DNA from: Candidatus Altimarinota bacterium | Lineage (GTDB): Bacteria; Patescibacteriota; Gracilibacteria; UBA1369; 2-02-FULL-48-14 | Length of the DNA stretch: 64,000 bases | Assembly (NCBI GenBank): GCA_015485665.1 | Contig: WFTC01000002.1 | Coordinates: 32,998 to 96,997, forward strand | Direction of reading: 5' to 3' | Position numbers and translations under genes: made by a program | Notes under the pieces: model-generated | The model's database searches: none | Told to the model about the DNA's origin: nothing | Seen by the model: only the letters and a program-made list of their open reading frames with translations | Part shown: positions 1 through 9,581 of the stretch, piece after piece | Layout: every line of letters starts with the position of its first letter | Position numbering within the stretch: the stretch's first letter is position 1

Positions 1-260
1 TCGGAAATGAAAGTGATCAAGTATTCCTTGGTAAAGACTTGGCTCACACAAAAAGTTACTCTGAAAACCAAGCAATGGAAATAGATAAACAAGTGGCAAA
101 CTTTGTAAAAGAAGCTTATCAATTAGCTAAAAAGATTCTAACTGACAACAGAAAGCAGTTCATTAAACTGAGCAAAGAACTATTAAAACGTGAAACTCTA
201 AGCAGAGAGGAATTTATAGAACTGTTTGAAGGGAAAAAATTGAAGAAAAAAGCCTCTTAG
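1..260 (+). CDS. ftsH: ATP-dependent zinc metalloprotease FtsH, C-terminal end (5' truncated by window edge)
   Basis: Reading frame open from the window edge: ...GNESDQVFLGKDLAHTKSYSENQAMEIDKQVANFVKEAYQLAKKIL..., typical FtsH C-terminal region; the listed ORF start at 39 is an internal TTG. Confidence 0.85.
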   Translation, partial: GNESDQVFLGKDLAHTKSYSENQAMEIDKQVANFVKEAYQLAKKILTDNRKQFIKLSKELLKRETLSREEFIELFEGKKLKKKAS

Positions 261-274
261 TTTAAGATTAAGCC

Positions 275-730
275 ATGAATCAAGTGGGAATAGGACAATT
301 AAAACATGCAAAAGCAAGTGGAACACCCACAATTCTTTCAGATACGCCAAGAAAAGTAAAAAAGCAATCAATTAAAAAAAACGTATCTAAAAGACAAGAA
401 GGGCAACTTGCTGTGGATATTTATCACAGCTCTGATGAAATGATAATAATCTGCCCAATAGCTGGCGTGGATAAAAGAGATCTTAAAGTGGCGATTCAAG
501 ATGACGTTCTTACAATTCGCGGTGAGCGTAAAAAACTTCCGATAAGTGAAGGTGGGAATGCTCTTGTTCGTGAACTTTACTGGGGAGTTTTTTCAAGATC
601 CATCGTGCTTCCTGATCATATAGATCGCAAAGGCATTCAGGCTCGTGTACATGAACACCTATTGATTGTGAGCATACCGAAAACCGAAGATTTCAAAACT
701 CGTATCATTCACATCAATGATGAGTCATGA
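275..730 (+). CDS. Hsp20/alpha-crystallin family small heat shock protein
   Basis: VDIYHSSDEMIIICPIAGVDKRDLKVAIQDDVLTIRGERK...RSIVLPDHIDRKGIQARVHEHLLIVSIPK matches the Hsp20 core. Confidence 0.88.
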   Translation: MNQVGIGQLKHAKASGTPTILSDTPRKVKKQSIKKNVSKRQEGQLAVDIYHSSDEMIIICPIAGVDKRDLKVAIQDDVLTIRGERKKLPISEGGNALVRELYWGVFSRSIVLPDHIDRKGIQARVHEHLLIVSIPKTEDFKTRIIHINDES

Positions 731-1569
731 ATCCTGAACCTGTGGATACTGCCGTAATTCTATGCTCGGGCTTGGGCTCACGCTTTTTACCTATGACAAA
801 AGCAATACCGAAAGCCATGCTGCCGATTATTGATAAACCTGTGGTTGAATATTTGGTGGATGAAGCTGTAAAAAGTGGAATAAAACGCATCGTCATAGTA
901 ATTGGTCCGGAAATGGACATAATCAAAAAGCACTTTCAAGCAAACCCAAAACTTGAAGCGCAACTACGCAACAAAGGCAAAGAAGAATTAATTGCCTGCT
1001 TGAATCCTTTTGAGGAAGTAGAATTTTATTTTTGCTTACAAAATAAACCTCTTGGCGACGGGAATGCAATTTTACAAGCAAAACAATGGATAAACGGACC
1101 ATTTGCAGTACTGTTTGGAGATGAAATTGTGGCAAATCCAATTCCAGCTTTAAAACAACTAATTGAATTATATGAAGAAGTTGGAAATTCTGTATTGGCT
1201 ATACGAGAAGTCCCAAAAGAAAAATTGCATTTATACGGCATAATTGACCCTATCAACTCGGAAAGTCGCAATGTAAAAATTAAAAATCTAATTGAAAAAC
1301 CTTCAGTAGCCAAAGCACCTTCCAATCTTGGCATAATCGGGAAATATATATGCACAACCAATGTCTTAGATTATTTGGTGAAAGGAAATTTGGATAATAA
1401 TTATAATAGTGGTGAACATCGCTTAATTGATGCATTTAAATACATGATTGAAGATGGAAAAAAGCTAAGTGCCTTGAAAATAAAAGGTGAGCGCTTTGAT
1501 ACCGGAAATAAAGCCGGCTTGCTTGGTGCAAACTTATATTTTTCTCAAGATCATAAAGATTTTAAATAA
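727..1569 (+). CDS. galU: UTP--glucose-1-phosphate uridylyltransferase
   Basis: N-terminal DTAVILCSGLGSRFLPMTKAIPKAMLPIIDKPVVEYLVDEAVKSGI; start overlaps the hsp20 stop by 4 nt. Confidence 0.92.
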   Translation: MNPEPVDTAVILCSGLGSRFLPMTKAIPKAMLPIIDKPVVEYLVDEAVKSGIKRIVIVIGPEMDIIKKHFQANPKLEAQLRNKGKEELIACLNPFEEVEFYFCLQNKPLGDGNAILQAKQWINGPFAVLFGDEIVANPIPALKQLIELYEEVGNSVLAIREVPKEKLHLYGIIDPINSESRNVKIKNLIEKPSVAKAPSNLGIIGKYICTTNVLDYLVKGNLDNNYNSGEHRLIDAFKYMIEDGKKLSALKIKGERFDTGNKAGLLGANLYFSQDHKDFK

Positions 1570-1582
1570 CATCACATTTAAA

Positions 1583-1702
1583 ATGAAACTTCTTCTTTCC
1601 ACATCTTTACTAGGTCTTTTACTTCTCACAGCATGCCAAACTCCATCTCCGGAAGATATACCTGAAGTTGGAAATACGGTTACAGCTCCGCAACTCAATT
1701 AA
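1583..1702 (+). CDS. small lipoprotein (39 aa)
   Basis: MKLLLSTSLLGLLLLTACQTPSPED: signal peptide with lipobox LTAC; internal start of the 1487..1702 ORF. Confidence 0.6.
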   Translation: MKLLLSTSLLGLLLLTACQTPSPEDIPEVGNTVTAPQLN

Positions 1703-1711
1703 AATCTGCAA

Positions 1712-1739
1712 CCTTAAAGCTTTTATTTTAAGGATTTTA
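1712..1739 (+). terminator. weak rho-independent-like terminator
   Basis: CCTTAAA(1712-1718)/TTTAAGG(1727-1733) followed by ATTTTAT. Confidence 0.4.
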
Positions 1740-1780
1740 TAAGCAGCAACATCAAAGACGAAAATGCCAAGTCATGGATA

Positions 1781-1809
1781 TTGATAAAATAGAAGATTTT
1801 TGCTAAAAT
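1781..1809 (+). promoter_or_regulatory. sigma70-type promoter for the TPR gene
   Basis: TTGATA - 17 nt - TAAAAT, about 33 nt upstream of the ATG at 1843. Confidence 0.5.
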
Positions 1810-1842
1810 AAAGAGATATCTCAAAAAATAAACACAAAAAAA

Positions 1843-2433
1843 ATGACTCTGGATTCATTGCTGAAAGAGGCAGATAAGCTCAAATTGCAAGGTCGTCATG
1901 ATGAAGCCATAAAGCTTTCTCAAAAAATGCTTATGATGGATTTGGACTTTGTGGATGCATATGAAGAACTTGGTGACAACTACCTTAGCCTCCATCAATA
2001 TGACGAAGCAAAAAAAGCTTTAAAGCATGCCTTAAAGCTTAATCCAAAAAGTCCCAATGCTCTATATCTGCTCGGATTTCTATACAGCTCTCTGGGTGAC
2101 TTTGAACGCTCTGTTGAAACTTTGGAGATTGCAAACAATGTTCAACCTCATCATCCGGAAATACTTAGATGTCTTGGTTGGTCTATTTTCCATAGCGGTG
2201 AACGTAAAAGAGGCTTAGTAATTCTTGAAAGAGCACGTGCAATGTCACCATACGACACTTTGATAATTTGTGATTTGGCAGTATGCTATTTGAATGACAG
2301 ACAGTTTGACACAACAATTGCTCTTCTTGAAAGCGCATTGAAAATTGAACCTGATAATGAAAAGGCAAAAGACTGCTTGTCAACAGCCAAATTCTTTAAA
2401 AAAGAATTTGAAAAATTGAAGAAAGAATCTTGA
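1843..2433 (+). CDS. tetratricopeptide repeat protein
   Basis: Repeated TPR units (ALKLNPKSPNALYLLGFLYSSLGDFERSVETLEIANNVQPHHPE...). Confidence 0.88.
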   Translation: MTLDSLLKEADKLKLQGRHDEAIKLSQKMLMMDLDFVDAYEELGDNYLSLHQYDEAKKALKHALKLNPKSPNALYLLGFLYSSLGDFERSVETLEIANNVQPHHPEILRCLGWSIFHSGERKRGLVILERARAMSPYDTLIICDLAVCYLNDRQFDTTIALLESALKIEPDNEKAKDCLSTAKFFKKEFEKLKKES

Positions 2434-2465
2434 TTCATTTCCAAAAAATCGGTAGCTTTTACTAT

Positions 2466-2847
2466 GCAAAAAATCTCTGAGTGACCGCAATGGGCGAAAT
2501 GGTATTCGCCCATTGAGGAAAGTCCGAGCAACAGAGGCAGGAACGTCGCTAACGGCGACCGCATGAGGATATCAAAAACCTCTTGCAGGGAAAGTGCCAC
2601 AGAGACGAGAGATGTGAAACGCCCCCTACAACTATAGTGTTGCGGGGCGCCCCCTCGCGAGAGGGTGTGCGTGGTAAACCCGTTCTGTTGCAAGGCAGGA
2701 ATGGAGCTTTGGAACCGGCCGGCCTCAGGCCCCTTTGCGCCTGCCGCACCGAGCTTATCAGTAATGATAAGCCCAGATAGATGGTCACAGCCGCAGCCCG
2801 CTAGCGGGCTGCGGACACAGAACTCGGCTTATGACGAGGTTTTTTGC
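2466..2847 (+). ncRNA. rnpB: RNase P RNA, bacterial A-type
   Basis: Contains GAGGAAAGTCCGAGC, CAGGGAAAGTGCCACAGAGA, GGTAAACCCG, AGATAGATGGTCAC and ACAGAACTCGGCTTA; ends pair as P1 (GCAAAAAATCTC 2466-2477 with GAGGTTTTTTGC 2836-2847). Confidence 0.95.
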
Positions 2848-2903
2848 CATTGGGTTCTATTCTTTACAATCTTCCAGATATAAATTAGAGTTTTCGCCGT
2901 ATT

Positions 2904-4355
2904 ATGAGCATGAAACGTTCAGAAATAACTTTCGGTCTGATAAAAATACCAATGGACTTTGGTCTTACTGTATTGGCTTTTTATTGGGGATACTTACTGC
3001 GCATCAAAAGCGATTTCATACCAAAAGTACAATTACCGCTTGATTTAAATACCTTCCCTCCTCTAAGTGAATATATAAAGTTAAGCTTACTCTTTGCATG
3101 CTTTTTAGTGATAATTTTCGCATTGAACGGACTTTACAAGCTTAAAAACACAATTTCTTTTTTTCAGGAAATACAAAGTATTTTGTGGCATTGGGCAGTT
3201 TGGCTGCTCATGATAATGTCCTATTTTTTCATAGTGCATGAAATATTCTTTTCAAGACTTGTGCTTGCTTTCAGTGTTGGACTTACATTGTTGTTTTTAA
3301 TAATTGCACGATTCATTTTAAAGGAAATGCAAAATATTTTTCTGCAAAAAGGTCAAGGTCGCCAAAGAGTCTTACTGATAGGAGCAAATAAAATCACTCA
3401 AAAAATCGCACAAACACTTGAAAAAGACCCTCATTATCATTTACTTGGATACTTGGCGGAAAACAATCAACAACTTGATATTTTAAAAAAATTGGGTTCA
3501 TTAAACGATATATCCGAAGTTACTAAAAAATACAAAGTGGATGAAATAATCCAAACAAGCCAAGCTTTCAGTGAAATACAAGACCACGAAATTCTGGCAT
3601 TTTGCCAAGAAAAACATTTAGATTATCGTTTTGTTCCTGATATTTTAGCGGTTGAACGAAGTAATATTGAAATAATACCTTTAGCCGGATTCCCTTTAAT
3701 ACACCTGAAACCCACAGCTTTGGATGGATGGGGTAAAGTTGCAAAACGCTTTATGGATGCGGTTTTATCAGCAATTGCATTGATTTTTTTAAGTCCGCTC
3801 ATGCTTGTAATTGCACTATGCATAAAACTGGATTCCAAAGGTCCGGTTTTATTTTGCAGGCTTAAAGACGGCAGCCCAGCAAACCGCATAGGTCAAGCGG
3901 GACGTGAATTTCAATTCTACAAGTTTCGCACCATGAAACATGACAGTCATGAACTTAGATACACAAAACTTGCCAATAAAAATCATCGCAAAGGCAGTCC
4001 TCTCGTAAAAATTAAAAATGATCCTCGCATAACTCGTTTTGGAAGATTTCTACGTCGCAGCAGTTTGGACGAACTGCCTCAACTTTGGAATGTCTTAAAA
4101 GGTGATATGAGTTTGGTTGGACCACGCCCACATTTACCTGAAGAAGTTGCAAACTATAAAAAACATCATAAATTCTTGCTAACAATAAAACCAGGCATAA
4201 CCGGTCTAAGTCAAATAAGCGGACGTAGCGATCTGGATTTTGAAGAAGAAGTACGGCTTGACAGCTACTACATCAAGCACTGGTCTTTATGGCAAGATTT
4301 CCGTATTCTACTGAAGACCGTTTTTGTTATTTTCAGTGGAAAAGCGGCAGATTAA
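2904..4355 (+). CDS. polyprenyl glycosylphosphotransferase (WcaJ-like bacterial sugar transferase)
   Basis: N-terminal TM helices, CoA-binding-like middle, then KRFMDAVLSAIALIFLSPLM...FYKFRTMKHDS...SLDELPQLWNVLKGDMSLVGPRPHLPEEV...KPGITGLSQISGRSDLDFEEEVRLDSYYI. Confidence 0.92.
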   Translation: MSMKRSEITFGLIKIPMDFGLTVLAFYWGYLLRIKSDFIPKVQLPLDLNTFPPLSEYIKLSLLFACFLVIIFALNGLYKLKNTISFFQEIQSILWHWAVWLLMIMSYFFIVHEIFFSRLVLAFSVGLTLLFLIIARFILKEMQNIFLQKGQGRQRVLLIGANKITQKIAQTLEKDPHYHLLGYLAENNQQLDILKKLGSLNDISEVTKKYKVDEIIQTSQAFSEIQDHEILAFCQEKHLDYRFVPDILAVERSNIEIIPLAGFPLIHLKPTALDGWGKVAKRFMDAVLSAIALIFLSPLMLVIALCIKLDSKGPVLFCRLKDGSPANRIGQAGREFQFYKFRTMKHDSHELRYTKLANKNHRKGSPLVKIKNDPRITRFGRFLRRSSLDELPQLWNVLKGDMSLVGPRPHLPEEVANYKKHHKFLLTIKPGITGLSQISGRSDLDFEEEVRLDSYYIKHWSLWQDFRILLKTVFVIFSGKAAD

Positions 4356-4368
4356 TAACATTAAAAAG

Positions 4369-5082
4369 ATGCATTCTTTTCTGAAGAAACAACTGAAACG
4401 TAAGAAAGAAAGAAAAATTTTTGCCAAGTCCATACAAAACTTGCTGGAAGAAGAGCGACTTTCCATTCCTTTCATTCTATTCACTGTACTGTCATCCGCC
4501 ATTGCAACCTTGGGTATTGTCATGCACAGCTCTAGTATATTAATAGGTTCAATGCTTATAGCTCCTTTACTAATTCCTGTAATAGGACTTAGCATAGGTG
4601 TTGGATGCGGCAGCGTAAATTTGGTTTTAAAATCATTGCAATCTCTTTTTCTTGGAATGTTGGTCAGCATTGTGGTTTCTTACATACTTGCAAGACGTAT
4701 CATGCCAATTGAATTGGACGAAACGCTTTACAGAAATTTTTCAGACAGCTTCTTATATGCTCTTGTAGCCTTTTTTTCCGGCATTCTGGCGGTTTACAGT
4801 TGGCTCACACCTCGTAAAACAGACAAAATCATTCCAGGGGTTGGTGTTGCGGTGGCACTGGTACCTCCTCTCTCCTTTTTAGGAGTGGTTTTGGCAAGTG
4901 GAGAGTCAAAGTTTTTAACGGATATACTACAATTAATTTTTGTAAATCTGTTTGGGATTTTTATTGGAGGATACCTCACCTATCTGATTTCAACTCTATT
5001 AAGCAAACATTCGCACTTTGAAAGAGGCAAAGAAGTGGAAAAACAAATTGAAAAAATCTCTGAAGAGAATAAAACTCCTTGA
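4369..5082 (+). CDS. DUF389 family membrane protein
   Basis: IATLGIVMHSSSILIGSMLIAPLLIPVIGLSIGVG and PGVGVAVALVPPLSFLGVVLA are typical of DUF389; start set at ATG 4369. Confidence 0.83.
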   Translation: MHSFLKKQLKRKKERKIFAKSIQNLLEEERLSIPFILFTVLSSAIATLGIVMHSSSILIGSMLIAPLLIPVIGLSIGVGCGSVNLVLKSLQSLFLGMLVSIVVSYILARRIMPIELDETLYRNFSDSFLYALVAFFSGILAVYSWLTPRKTDKIIPGVGVAVALVPPLSFLGVVLASGESKFLTDILQLIFVNLFGIFIGGYLTYLISTLLSKHSHFERGKEVEKQIEKISEENKTP

Positions 5083-5121
5083 ACGTTTTATTTTGATTCA
5101 AGCCGTGCTAAACTGCCCGCA

Positions 5122-7509
5122 ATGAAGAAATTGATTGAAAAAATACTCGGAGATCCAAAAAAAAAGCAGATCAAAAAAATGCAAACTTTGATTGAAAAGA
5201 TCAATGAAATTGAAATTGATTTCCAATTAAAGCTAAGTGACGAAGATATTCCAAAAAAAACTGACGAATTTAAAAAACGTATTGCTGAAGGCGAATCCAC
5301 GGATGACTTGCTGCCTGAAGCCTTTGCTTTAGTCAAAAATGCTTGCAGAAGGCTTAAAGGGCGTACTTGGAAGGTACGTGGTGATGATTACACTTGGGAT
5401 ATGGTTCCTTACAATGTGCAGCTTGTGGGTGGCATAGTAATGCATAGATCAATGATAGCGGAAATGCGTACGGGTGAAGGAAAAACCTTGGTATGTACTT
5501 TGCCGATTTATTTAAATGCACTTACTGAGAAAGGTGTGCATGTAGTAACCGTAAACGATTACTTGGCTCAAAGGGATGCGGAATGGATGGGAGGGCTATA
5601 CAGGTTTTTAGGGCTTAGCACTGGAATCGTAATGAGAGGTCAATCAAAAGATGAAAAGAAAGAAGCTTATAAGGCAGATATAACCTACGGGACAAACAAT
5701 GAATTTGGCTTTGACTATTTAAGAGATAACATGGCAAGAGACAAAAAAGATATTGTCATGCGAGATTTACACTTTGCAATAATTGATGAAGTGGATTCCA
5801 TTTTGATAGATGAATCAAGAACACCTCTGATAATTTCAGCTCCGGGAGAAGAATCAACGGATAAATACCAACTTTACAACAAATTAGTGCAAGAACTGGA
5901 AGAAAACACTCATTACAACGTAGATGAAAAACAAAGAGTGGCAACTCTAAGTGAAGCCGGAATTGCAAAAATGGAAGAACTTATGGGGGTTGATAACATT
6001 TACACTGACAAAGGTTTTGGTGAAGTACATCATATTGAACAAGCTTTACGTGCAAACTACGTTTACAAACGTGATATTGATTATGTAATTCAAGACAATG
6101 CTGTTGTCATTGTAGATGAATTCACAGGAAGGCTCATGCCGGGTCGCAGATATGGACAAGGTTTACATCAAGCTGTAGAAGCTAAAGAAGGCGTTCCAAT
6201 CAGACGTGAAAGTCGCACTCTGGCAACAATCACTTTCCAAAATTATTTTAGAATGTATGAAAAAATAGCTGGAATGACAGGTACGGCGGATACCGAAGAA
6301 GAGGAGTTTGCCAGTATTTATGGTTTGAATGTAATTCCTATACCGACACATCGTCCAATTGCACGCCAAGATTTACCTGATGTTATATATAAAAACATCA
6401 ATGGAAAATTCAATGCCATTGCAGAGCAAGTAAAAGAGTTAAATAAAAAAGGACAACCTGTCTTAATTGGTACAATATCGGTAGAGAAATCGGAAGCTCT
6501 TTCCAAATTATTGAAAAAACGCAAAATTCCTCATCAGGTATTGAATGCGAAACATCACGAACGTGAAGCTGATATAATTGCACAAGCTGGGCAAAAAGGC
6601 GCTGTTACAATAGCAACAAACATGGCTGGACGCGGAACAGATATTAAGCTTGGAGAGGGGGTAAAAGAATTAGGTGGACTTTATGTGATAGGTTCTGAAC
6701 GCCATGAATCAAGACGCATTGACAATCAATTGCGAGGACGATCCGGTCGTCAAGGAGATCCGGGAAGCAGTCGTTTTTACGTATCAATGGAAGACGATTT
6801 AATGCGCATTTTTGGAGGAGAGAGGCTTAAAAATATGATGGAGAAAATGGGCTTCCCAGAAGACATGCCGATTGAAAACAGAATGATATCAAAACATATT
6901 GAAGGAGCTCAAAAAAAGGTTGAAGGACGCAATTTTGATGTAAGAAAACACCTTGTACAATATGACGATGTGATGAATAAGCATCGTGAAATAATATACA
7001 AGCGCAGACGCGATATTCTGGAAAAAGAAAGTTTAAAAAATGATGTTTTACTGCTAATTGAACAAGAAGTGGAAAAGATAGTTCTAAATCATCCGGATGA
7101 TAATAAAGAGATTGTGGAAATTATTAATGCTCTACATAGAAACGAAACAATGCCTCTTGCGATAGAAAGCATCAATTCCCTTTCTCCGGAAGAACAAATA
7201 GATCTTATCAAGGCTTATCTGGAAAAAGAATATGAAGCAAAAGAAAAAGAGTTGCCCAGCCCTGACATTTTAAGAAAAACCGAAAGAGCAATAATGCTGC
7301 GAGTGATAGATATACATTGGATGCGACATATTTCAGAACTTAAGGACTTGAGAAGTGCTGTTGCACTAAGTGGCTATGGACAAAGGGATCCTTTGATTGA
7401 ATATCAAAATGTTGCATTTCGTTCCTTCCAAGAAATGTTAGCTAAAATAGACCGTAACATAGTAAGCAATATGTTCCGTGTTAAAATCAAAATAAAAATT
7501 GCAGCCTAA
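5122..7509 (+). CDS. secA: preprotein translocase subunit SecA
   Basis: MRTGEGKTLVCTLPIYLNAL, VNDYLAQRDAEWMG, YGTNNEFGFDYLRDNM, TNMAGRGTDIKLG, QLRGRSGRQGDPGSSRFYVSMEDDLMRIF. Confidence 0.98.
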   Translation: MKKLIEKILGDPKKKQIKKMQTLIEKINEIEIDFQLKLSDEDIPKKTDEFKKRIAEGESTDDLLPEAFALVKNACRRLKGRTWKVRGDDYTWDMVPYNVQLVGGIVMHRSMIAEMRTGEGKTLVCTLPIYLNALTEKGVHVVTVNDYLAQRDAEWMGGLYRFLGLSTGIVMRGQSKDEKKEAYKADITYGTNNEFGFDYLRDNMARDKKDIVMRDLHFAIIDEVDSILIDESRTPLIISAPGEESTDKYQLYNKLVQELEENTHYNVDEKQRVATLSEAGIAKMEELMGVDNIYTDKGFGEVHHIEQALRANYVYKRDIDYVIQDNAVVIVDEFTGRLMPGRRYGQGLHQAVEAKEGVPIRRESRTLATITFQNYFRMYEKIAGMTGTADTEEEEFASIYGLNVIPIPTHRPIARQDLPDVIYKNINGKFNAIAEQVKELNKKGQPVLIGTISVEKSEALSKLLKKRKIPHQVLNAKHHEREADIIAQAGQKGAVTIATNMAGRGTDIKLGEGVKELGGLYVIGSERHESRRIDNQLRGRSGRQGDPGSSRFYVSMEDDLMRIFGGERLKNMMEKMGFPEDMPIENRMISKHIEGAQKKVEGRNFDVRKHLVQYDDVMNKHREIIYKRRRDILEKESLKNDVLLLIEQEVEKIVLNHPDDNKEIVEIINALHRNETMPLAIESINSLSPEEQIDLIKAYLEKEYEAKEKELPSPDILRKTERAIMLRVIDIHWMRHISELKDLRSAVALSGYGQRDPLIEYQNVAFRSFQEMLAKIDRNIVSNMFRVKIKIKIAA

Positions 7510-8171
7510 AAGTGACGGAAGCACGCATACAATGTGTTAAAAGCCAATTTACTATCTTCATGATCCACAAAAATCATGAACTCTGTGTAAGTTGAGAAAA
7601 CTTCTATCAAATTTACTCCTTGCAAAGTTGTTTTTTGCAATACCATATAAAGAAAACCCGGAATTTTTGTATAACTTGGATCAAATTGTAAACCTATACC
7701 TGTAATATTTTTCTTCAAAAATAGATGCTCATATGGAATATATTCCGGCAAGCGCTCCAGAAAAGACATTTCAGTAATCAATGTAACTTCTTTCGTAGAT
7801 TCTGAGATTGAAATAAAACCTTTATATCTTTGTATCCATTTATAATAATTATTTGCATGACGATGCAGATTCAAATTCTTAGTGAAAGTCACTGTAAAGA
7901 GATTTGCTTGAACTGAAATTTTTTCAATACAAAAAGGCTTTGTAAGCTTATATCCTCTCTCAAAAAAACTCTGCATACGAGACAAATTCATGAGAATCGC
8001 ACTAATTTTCACTTCTTTTTTAAGGCGCGCTTCAACAAGCGGACTTAAATAACGAGCTAACTGAGATAAATTAAAAAGGCGGTGAGACAAGCCAACCTTC
8101 AAGAAATCATTTGCATTTATAATGCTAGCAAGTGCATCTGAAATTTTCAACATAATATAAATATATAACAA
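7506..8171 (-). CDS. hypothetical protein with ACT-like C-terminal domain
   Basis: C-terminal TKIPGFLYMVLQKTTLQGVNLIEVFSTYTEFMIFVDHEDSKLAFNTL resembles the ACT fold; N-terminus unassigned. Confidence 0.5.
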   Translation of the reverse strand: MLYIYIMLKISDALASIINANDFLKVGLSHRLFNLSQLARYLSPLVEARLKKEVKISAILMNLSRMQSFFERGYKLTKPFCIEKISVQANLFTVTFTKNLNLHRHANNYYKWIQRYKGFISISESTKEVTLITEMSFLERLPEYIPYEHLFLKKNITGIGLQFDPSYTKIPGFLYMVLQKTTLQGVNLIEVFSTYTEFMIFVDHEDSKLAFNTLYACFRHF

Positions 8172-8258
8172 AATTATTTAAAAATCCATATTTTTTATGA
8201 ATAAATTGCTTATTTTATAAGAAAAAAGATAATAAAATCCCAGATTTAAATCAAAAAT

Positions 8259-9581
8259 ATGACTATAGGCATACAGTCTAAGGTGTACGTACTTCCGGAA
8301 ATGTATGGGATAAAGGAACAAAGAATAGTATCACGCCTAAACCTTGATCAGCCGCAAACTGATGGCAGTAATCAAGGTGCGGAAGTGGAAGCGGCAGTAG
8401 TTAAAAACACAAATCACACACCGGCAGACATACAAGCAATAATACAAGATATAAATGCAAAATTAAAAGAAAGAGGCTTACAAGCTGCTACGGAAGAAGT
8501 ATGCCCTGCAGTTGTGGAACAAGATATTCCTCATGGAACAGCAAAAGAATTGGAATATAACTTTTTAAGATATCAAGCAGCTTTAATGGATGTTTTAGGG
8601 GAAATGAATCTTACTCTAATGCCTTTCGGATTGTTACCTTATTCGGGAAGAGAAGAAGCTCAAAGACAAATGTTTGCTGCACTCAAAAGGCACACAGATG
8701 CTTTTTACCGAAAAGTACTTATACCAAGAGATGGAGAAAAAATAAAGGCTCTAACTCATACATCAGGTCTACAAATTCATGTAGAACAAAGACATGGTTT
8801 TACAGCAATAATGACTGTAAGAGCTTTATCTTTATTGTCACCACTATTCATTTCTATCTGGGCAAGTTCACCAATCATAGATGGGTTTTACAGAGGTTAT
8901 AATTCGGAAAGAATGCAGCAAAAAAGCTTATTACCTAATAATTTGACCGGCTTAATTCCGAATGAAGCCGTATCTTCATTTCATTCAATGCAAGATTGGC
9001 TTCAAAGAAATACAAATGATGCAAGATACCGTTCAATTTCACCGGGATATTTCTGGGTAAGACAACCACGAGTCAAACTTGGAACAGTTGAAAATTCAAC
9101 AATGGACATGAATCCGAATGTTGAACTTATCATACTTGGCATGCGCCTTACTTATGCAATTGCAATGGCGGTAGCTCGTGATATGAAAGATAATAAAGGT
9201 CTTCCTGAGGAAATTTTTGGCAGTGGTGACTTAACAGAAAATAATAGAAAATGGGTATATTCTTTAAATGATCAACTTCAAAGAAGTACTAATTTATTTA
9301 ACTACAGATTTACTGACATCAATGGAGTTAATATAAGCGTGCCTCAGTTCCTGAAAAAAGTGATGGATTGGTGTAATTTACCTATAAAAGATCAAAATGC
9401 CTTAATTAACTTTTTAGGTAAAGGTACAATAGCTGAAAGAATACTGCGTAAATTAAATATTCAAACTGGACAGGAAGAAGCAATAACTGGACAGAAAGAA
9501 AAAAGAATGAAAGATGTGTATCTTGAATTTGCCGAGATTTATAAAAATGCAATAACTGAGAAATATAATAAAAATGAATAA
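8259..9581 (+). CDS. glutamate-cysteine ligase family 2 (GCS2)-like carboxylate-amine ligase
   Basis: SGLQIHVEQRHGFTAIMTVRALSLLSPLFISIWASSPIIDGFYRGYNSERMQQKSLLPNNLTGLIP and SPGYFWVRQPRVKLGTVENSTMDMNPNVE align by eye with YbdK/GCS2 core motifs. Confidence 0.65.
   Translation: MTIGIQSKVYVLPEMYGIKEQRIVSRLNLDQPQTDGSNQGAEVEAAVVKNTNHTPADIQAIIQDINAKLKERGLQAATEEVCPAVVEQDIPHGTAKELEYNFLRYQAALMDVLGEMNLTLMPFGLLPYSGREEAQRQMFAALKRHTDAFYRKVLIPRDGEKIKALTHTSGLQIHVEQRHGFTAIMTVRALSLLSPLFISIWASSPIIDGFYRGYNSERMQQKSLLPNNLTGLIPNEAVSSFHSMQDWLQRNTNDARYRSISPGYFWVRQPRVKLGTVENSTMDMNPNVELIILGMRLTYAIAMAVARDMKDNKGLPEEIFGSGDLTENNRKWVYSLNDQLQRSTNLFNYRFTDINGVNISVPQFLKKVMDWCNLPIKDQNALINFLGKGTIAERILRKLNIQTGQEEAITGQKEKRMKDVYLEFAEIYKNAITEKYNKNE

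Noticed and set aside
714-1361. Minus-strand ORFs 714..926, 923..1141 and 1026..1361
   Set aside because: Antisense shadows of galU.
2286-2883. ORFs 2286..2693(-), 2549..2788(-), 2583..2780(+) and 2665..2883(+)
   Set aside because: They lie wholly or largely over the RNase P RNA gene; no protein family resemblance.
5756-6524. Minus-strand ORFs inside secA
   Set aside because: Antisense to a strongly conserved gene.
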